From the NCBI GenBank assembly GCA_035628035.1, contig DASPKS010000163.1, forward strand, positions 1 to 16,243: a stretch of 16,243 bases of DNA, written 5' to 3'. The stretch comes from DASPKS01 sp035628035 (GTDB lineage: Bacteria > Bacteroidota > Rhodothermia > Rhodothermales > Rubricoccaceae). Below the pieces are notes generated by a model, which saw only the letters and a program-made list of their open reading frames with translations, had not been told where the DNA came from and searched no databases. A program made the position numbers and the translations under genes. Shown piece after piece: positions 12,999 through 16,243 of the stretch. How positions within the stretch are numbered: position 1 is the stretch's first letter; each line of letters opens with the position of its first letter.

Positions 12999-14648
12999 TC
13001 AGCCCACGGAAGTGGATCGGTGGGCGAAGGCGTTGCGGAGGGCGGCGCGGTCATCGAAGTCGCGCTTCTCAGTGCCGACGATCTGGTAGGTCTCGTGGCC
13101 CTTCCCGGCCACCACGATCACGTCGCCGGGCGCCGCTTCCGTCGCGGCGAAGGCGATGGCCTCGGCGCGGTCGCCGATCTCGGTGGCCCGGCTCGGGTCG
13201 TCCATCCCTATGCGGACCGCGGCGCGGATGGACGCGGGGTCCTCCGTGCGCGGGTTGTCGTCCGTCACGACGACGCGGTCGGCGAGGAGCTCGGCGGCCC
13301 GGCCCATCACGGGGCGCTTGGTGCGGTCGCGGTCGCCGCCGCAGCCGAAGACGACCCACAGCGCGCCATCCTCGCTCATCATCTGGCGCGCGGTGCGCAG
13401 GACGTTTTCGAGCGCGTCGGGGGTGTGGGCGTAGTCCACGACGCCGAGCACGCCGTCGTCGCTGCGGACGGTCTCAAACCGGCCCGGCACGCCGCGCGCC
13501 TCGGTGAGGGCGTCGAGCACCTCGCTTTGGGAGAAGCCGAGGTCGCGCGCGACGCCGTACGCGGCGGCGAGGTTGTAGGCGTTGAAGGCGCCGGCCAGCC
13601 GGAACTCCCGCTCCGCGCCGTCGAGGCGGAGGCGGAGGCCGTCGAGCGCGTTGTCGAGGACCTCGACGCGGAGGTCGGCCTCGGGCTTGGTGCCGTAGGT
13701 AACGACGCGCGCGGTGGTGTCGGCCACCATCCCTTCCCACGCCGGGTCGTCGCGGTTGACGACGGCGACGGCCTCTTTGTCCAGCCCGTCGAACAGCCGC
13801 TTCTTCGCGCGGCGGTAGTGCTCGACGGTGCCGTGGAAGTCGAGGTGGTCGTGCGTGAGGTTGGTGAAGGCGGCGGCACGGAAGCGCTGCCCGCGCACGC
13901 GGTCGAGGGCGAGCCCGTGGCTGGAGACCTCCATGGCGCAGGCGCGGCAGCCGGCGTCGACCATCGCGCGGAGGAGCCGGTTGAGCTCCAGCGCTTCCGG
14001 CGTGGTGAAGTCCGTCGCGATCCGCGCGTCGCCGATGCGGTTCTCGACGGTGCCTACCAGGCCGGATTTCCAGCCGAGCGCCGTCATCAGGTGGTAGAGG
14101 AGAAAGGCCGTCGTCGTCTTGCCGTTCGTGCCCGTCACGCCGAGGAGGTCGAGGCGCTGCGAGGGCACGCCGTAGAACGCGTTTGAGACCTCCCCGAGCG
14201 CCGCCCGCGTGTCGGTAACCGGCACGAGGACGGCGCCGGGGAGGCGCTCACCCTTCCCCAAGGGACTCGTGGAGGCCATCGCCTCCGTGGAGGAAGGGCC
14301 CTGGGCGGACGACGCCTCGGGGCTCTCCTCCTGCGCCGCCGCGTCCTCGTCGTCGGTCACTTCCGCGCGTTTGCGGAGCGAAACCGTCTCGACGAGGGCG
14401 GCGACGGCGCCATTCTGCACAGCCGTGTCAAGGAACAGGTGCCCGTCGGTCTCGTCGCCGCGGACGGCGACGAAGAGCGTGCCCGGCCGCACGTCGCGGC
14501 TGTCGTCGGCGATCGCATGGACGACGAGGGTCTCGGCGCGCTCGACCGGGGCCGCCAGCAGGCCCGCTTCGCGGAGCGGGACGAGCAGGCGCGCCAGCGG
14601 CTGCGGCTCGATGGGCGGGTCAACGGAAAAAGAACGGGGCGCGGACAC
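12999..14648 (-). CDS. murE: UDP-N-acetylmuramoyl-tripeptide synthetase (meso-diaminopimelate-adding)
   Basis: Cytoplasmic Mur ligase of 549 aa that adds the third stem residue. Seen: DDSRDVRPGTLFVAVRG at 48-64, the P-loop TGTNGKTTT at 172-180, DFTTPEAL at 213-220, MEVSSHGL at 239-246, THDHLDFHG at 265-273, YRRAKKRLF with the probable carbamylated K282, GRFETV, DYAHTPDAL, and DNPR at 464-467, the motif that selects meso-diaminopimelate over lysine. The start is a GTG at 14648, 11 bases after the ftsI stop; no ATG occurs near the N terminus. It is unusually long: residues about 91-137 form an acidic, Ser/Ala-rich, low-complexity insert (containing TSPLGKGERLPG) between the N-terminal-domain strands, encoded by palindrome-rich DNA at 14238-14378. 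The catalytic domains look intact. Confidence 0.96.
   Translation of the reverse strand: MSAPRSFSVDPPIEPQPLARLLVPLREAGLLAAPVERAETLVVHAIADDSRDVRPGTLFVAVRGDETDGHLFLDTAVQNGAVAALVETVSLRKRAEVTDDEDAAAQEESPEASSAQGPSSTEAMASTSPLGKGERLPGAVLVPVTDTRAALGEVSNAFYGVPSQRLDLLGVTGTNGKTTTAFLLYHLMTALGWKSGLVGTVENRIGDARIATDFTTPEALELNRLLRAMVDAGCRACAMEVSSHGLALDRVRGQRFRAAAFTNLTHDHLDFHGTVEHYRRAKKRLFDGLDKEAVAVVNRDDPAWEGMVADTTARVVTYGTKPEADLRVEVLDNALDGLRLRLDGAEREFRLAGAFNAYNLAAAYGVARDLGFSQSEVLDALTEARGVPGRFETVRSDDGVLGVVDYAHTPDALENVLRTARQMMSEDGALWVVFGCGGDRDRTKRPVMGRAAELLADRVVVTDDNPRTEDPASIRAAVRIGMDDPSRATEIGDRAEAIAFAATEAAPGDVIVVAGKGHETYQIVGTEKRDFDDRAALRNAFAHRSTSVG
14251..14293. repeat. Cluster of short inverted repeats within the murE insert
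   Basis: Three perfect inverted repeats lie end to end: CCCTT-CCCC-AAGGG (14251-14264), GGAGGC-CATC-GCCTCC (14271-14286) and CCTCC-GT-GGAGG (14282-14293), the last two sharing an arm. They fall inside the in-frame insert that ordinary MurE proteins lack, which suggests that an intergenic-type palindromic element may have entered the gene. Confidence 0.5.
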
Positions 14649-14659
14649 GGGGGTGGCCG

Positions 14660-16243
14660 CTACTGGAGGGTCAGCGTGGCCTCCGCCGCGCGGCCGAGGC
14701 GCGCGCCGGGGGCAGGGGTTTGCCGCCGCACGGCGCCGCGCCCGACGATGCGGGCCTCGACGCCGAGGGCGGCGAGCCAGGCCACGGCCTGCCGCGCGCT
14801 CAGCCCGCGCAGGTTGGGCATCGTCTCGCGGCGTGCGTCGGCGCCGGCGACGAGGCGTAGGTCGGTGCGGAGGGCGAGGGTGTCGCCCTGCGGCTCGCGG
14901 GCGCTTACGGGCGCCCACGGGTCGGCCGCAGCGAGCCGGACAGGGAAGCCGGCTGCGCGGAGGCGGTGCGCGGCGACGGCGGCGGGCTGGCCGTCGATGT
15001 CGGGGACGACGGCGCGGGTGCGCGCGGGCAGCGGGGCCGATGGCGCCACGCGCGCGGCGATGCTCGGGAACGTCCCGATCCAGCGGCGGGCGACGGCGCT
15101 GAAGATGGGCGCCGAGACGTGCCCCCCGTAGATCCCGTTGCGTGGCGCGTCGAGGACGACGACGATCGCCACCTCGGGCGCCTCGACGGGGAAGAAGCCG
15201 ACGAAGGTGGCGCGGTAGGCGCGGGCATAGCCGCCGCCGGTGGCCGTCTGCGCCGTCCCCGTCTTGCCGGCCACGCGGAGCCCCGGCACGGCGGCGCGCT
15301 CGGCCGTGCCGTCGCGCGAGACGACGCGCTCGAAGTAGGGCGTGAGGGCGCGCGCCGTCGCCTCCGAGAACACGCGGCGCACGGAGTCGGGGCGGGCCGT
15401 CCACGTCGTCTGGCCCTGGCGGTCGCGCCGCGCGGCGACGAGGTGGGGCTGCACGAGGAGGCCGCCGTTGGCGAGGGCGCAGTAGGCCGTGAGGATCTGG
15501 AGCGGCGTCGCTTCCACTTCGTAGCCCGTGCTCATCCAGGGGAGCGTGGTGCCGCTCCATTCCGAGGGCCGCTTGAGCCGGCCGGCCACCTCACCGGGGA
15601 GGTCGATCCACGTGGGCGAGCCGAAGCCGAGCGCGCGGGCGGTCTGGTAGAACTGGCCCGGCTCCAGCCGCGTCGCCACACGCGCCATCGCCACGTTCGA
15701 CGACTTCGCGATGGCCTCGCCGAAGGTGAGCCGCCCGTAGGCGTGGGCGTCGCGCATGGTCCGCCCGCGGAAGACGGCCCACCCCTGGCCCGTATCGATC
15801 TCCTCGTCGGGCCGGGCGGCCCCGTGCTCCAGCGCCGCCACGGCGGTGACGAGCTTGAACGTGGAGCCCGGCTCGATCCGGTCTACGACGGCGTGGTTGC
15901 GGCGAGCGTCGGAGGAGAACGCCCCGGGCGCGTTGGGGTCGTAGTCGGGCACGCTCGCCATCGCGAGGATGGCGCCGTTGCGCGGGTCCATCGCGATGGC
16001 GGTGCCCCAGCGGGCGCCGGCCGCGGCCACGCCGGCGGCGAGCTCCTCTTCGAGGATCGTCTGCCGGACGAGGTCGATGGTGAGGACGAGGTGCTCGCCG
16101 TCCTCCGGCGCCACGTACGACCCGCCCACGAGTGCCTTGACGACGCCGCGCCGGTCGCGCTGCACGGCGCGCCGACCGGGCCGACCACGGAGGACTTCGT
16201 CGTACTGCTGCTCCAGCCCGGCGAGCCCGCGCCCGTCGGGGTC
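14660..16243 (-). CDS. ftsI: Division-specific class B penicillin-binding protein FtsI (PBP3) with PASTA domains, 5' end missing
   Basis: The last 527 residues of the septal transpeptidase, which cross-links glycan made by FtsW; the membrane anchor and most of the dimerisation domain lie beyond the right edge. The frame is open through base 16243, reading DGRGLAGLEQQYDEVLRG, typical of the region before the catalytic domain. Transpeptidase motifs (visible numbering): active-site STFK at 127-130, SSN at 181-183 and KTGTAQ at 327-332. Two C-terminal PASTA-type repeats follow: VVPDIDGQPAAVAAHRLRAAG (broken by family variation) at about 412-467 and MPNLRGLSARQAVAWLAALG at about 475-527. Position directly before murE supports FtsI rather than another PBP or SpoVD. 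A GTG at 16165 within the frame is internal and not the start. Confidence 0.96.
   Translation of the reverse strand, partial: DPDGRGLAGLEQQYDEVLRGRPGRRAVQRDRRGVVKALVGGSYVAPEDGEHLVLTIDLVRQTILEEELAAGVAAAGARWGTAIAMDPRNGAILAMASVPDYDPNAPGAFSSDARRNHAVVDRIEPGSTFKLVTAVAALEHGAARPDEEIDTGQGWAVFRGRTMRDAHAYGRLTFGEAIAKSSNVAMARVATRLEPGQFYQTARALGFGSPTWIDLPGEVAGRLKRPSEWSGTTLPWMSTGYEVEATPLQILTAYCALANGGLLVQPHLVAARRDRQGQTTWTARPDSVRRVFSEATARALTPYFERVVSRDGTAERAAVPGLRVAGKTGTAQTATGGGYARAYRATFVGFFPVEAPEVAIVVVLDAPRNGIYGGHVSAPIFSAVARRWIGTFPSIAARVAPSAPLPARTRAVVPDIDGQPAAVAAHRLRAAGFPVRLAAADPWAPVSAREPQGDTLALRTDLRLVAGADARRETMPNLRGLSARQAVAWLAALGVEARIVGRGAVRRQTPAPGARLGRAAEATLTLQ

Noticed and set aside
14660..16165. GTG at 16165 as the start of ftsI
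   Set aside because: The frame stays open upstream to the window edge and encodes typical PBP sequence there, so this GTG is an internal Val codon.
1..16243. CRISPR array, tRNA/rRNA genes, insertion sequence or prophage
   Set aside because: No regularly spaced repeats, no tRNA-like cloverleaf or rRNA sequence recognised, and no transposase, integrase or phage protein in any frame.

Overview
This is a GC-rich (about 70% by eye) stretch of a bacterial chromosome. It most likely comes from a member of the Rhodothermota/Bacteroidota lineage, such as a Rhodothermales or Rubricoccaceae-type organism. Three things suggest this: the type IX secretion C-terminal sorting domain on the first protein, a Bacteroidota-like division and cell-wall cluster without murF, murB or ddl, and mostly weak or absent Shine-Dalgarno sequences. 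The placement is an inference from gene content and style, not from a phylogeny.

Left part (1-2826): four non-cluster genes in two convergent pairs. The 3' end of a secreted 'choice-of-anchor Q' + T9SS sorting-domain protein (+) runs tail to tail into ribonuclease Z (-), overlapping it by 29 bases. After a 219-base spacer full of GC-rich inverted repeats comes an unrecognised 215-aa protein (+), which ends 5 bases from a DinB-superfamily protein (-).

Right part (2907-16243): the division and cell wall (dcw) cluster, all on the minus strand. In transcription order it reads ftsI (5' end cut by the window edge), murE, mraY, murD, ftsW, murG, murC, ftsQ, ftsA, ftsZ. The genes are tightly packed: ftsW/murG, murG/murC and ftsQ/ftsA overlap by ATGA, murC/ftsQ by TGATG, and the early gaps are 5-32 bases. 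Only two gaps are sizeable: murD-ftsW (79 bases, filled by a perfect 16-bp inverted repeat) and ftsA-ftsZ (158 bases, AT-richer, with palindromes, a perfect DnaA-box match and a strong ribosome binding site before ftsZ).

Together these proteins build lipid II (MurE, MurD and MurC on UDP-MurNAc peptides, MraY and MurG at the membrane), polymerise and cross-link it at the septum (FtsW, FtsI), and assemble the divisome (FtsQ, FtsA, FtsZ). No stretch over 300 bases lacks a gene. I see no RNA genes, insertion sequences, prophage, CRISPR array or defence system. I did not find a convincing undescribed protein system. The parts most worth a second look are non-coding: several stop-codon-proximal hairpins that may belong to one degenerate repeat family, palindrome-rich in-frame inserts in MurE and MurD, and the DnaA-box-bearing ftsZ leader.
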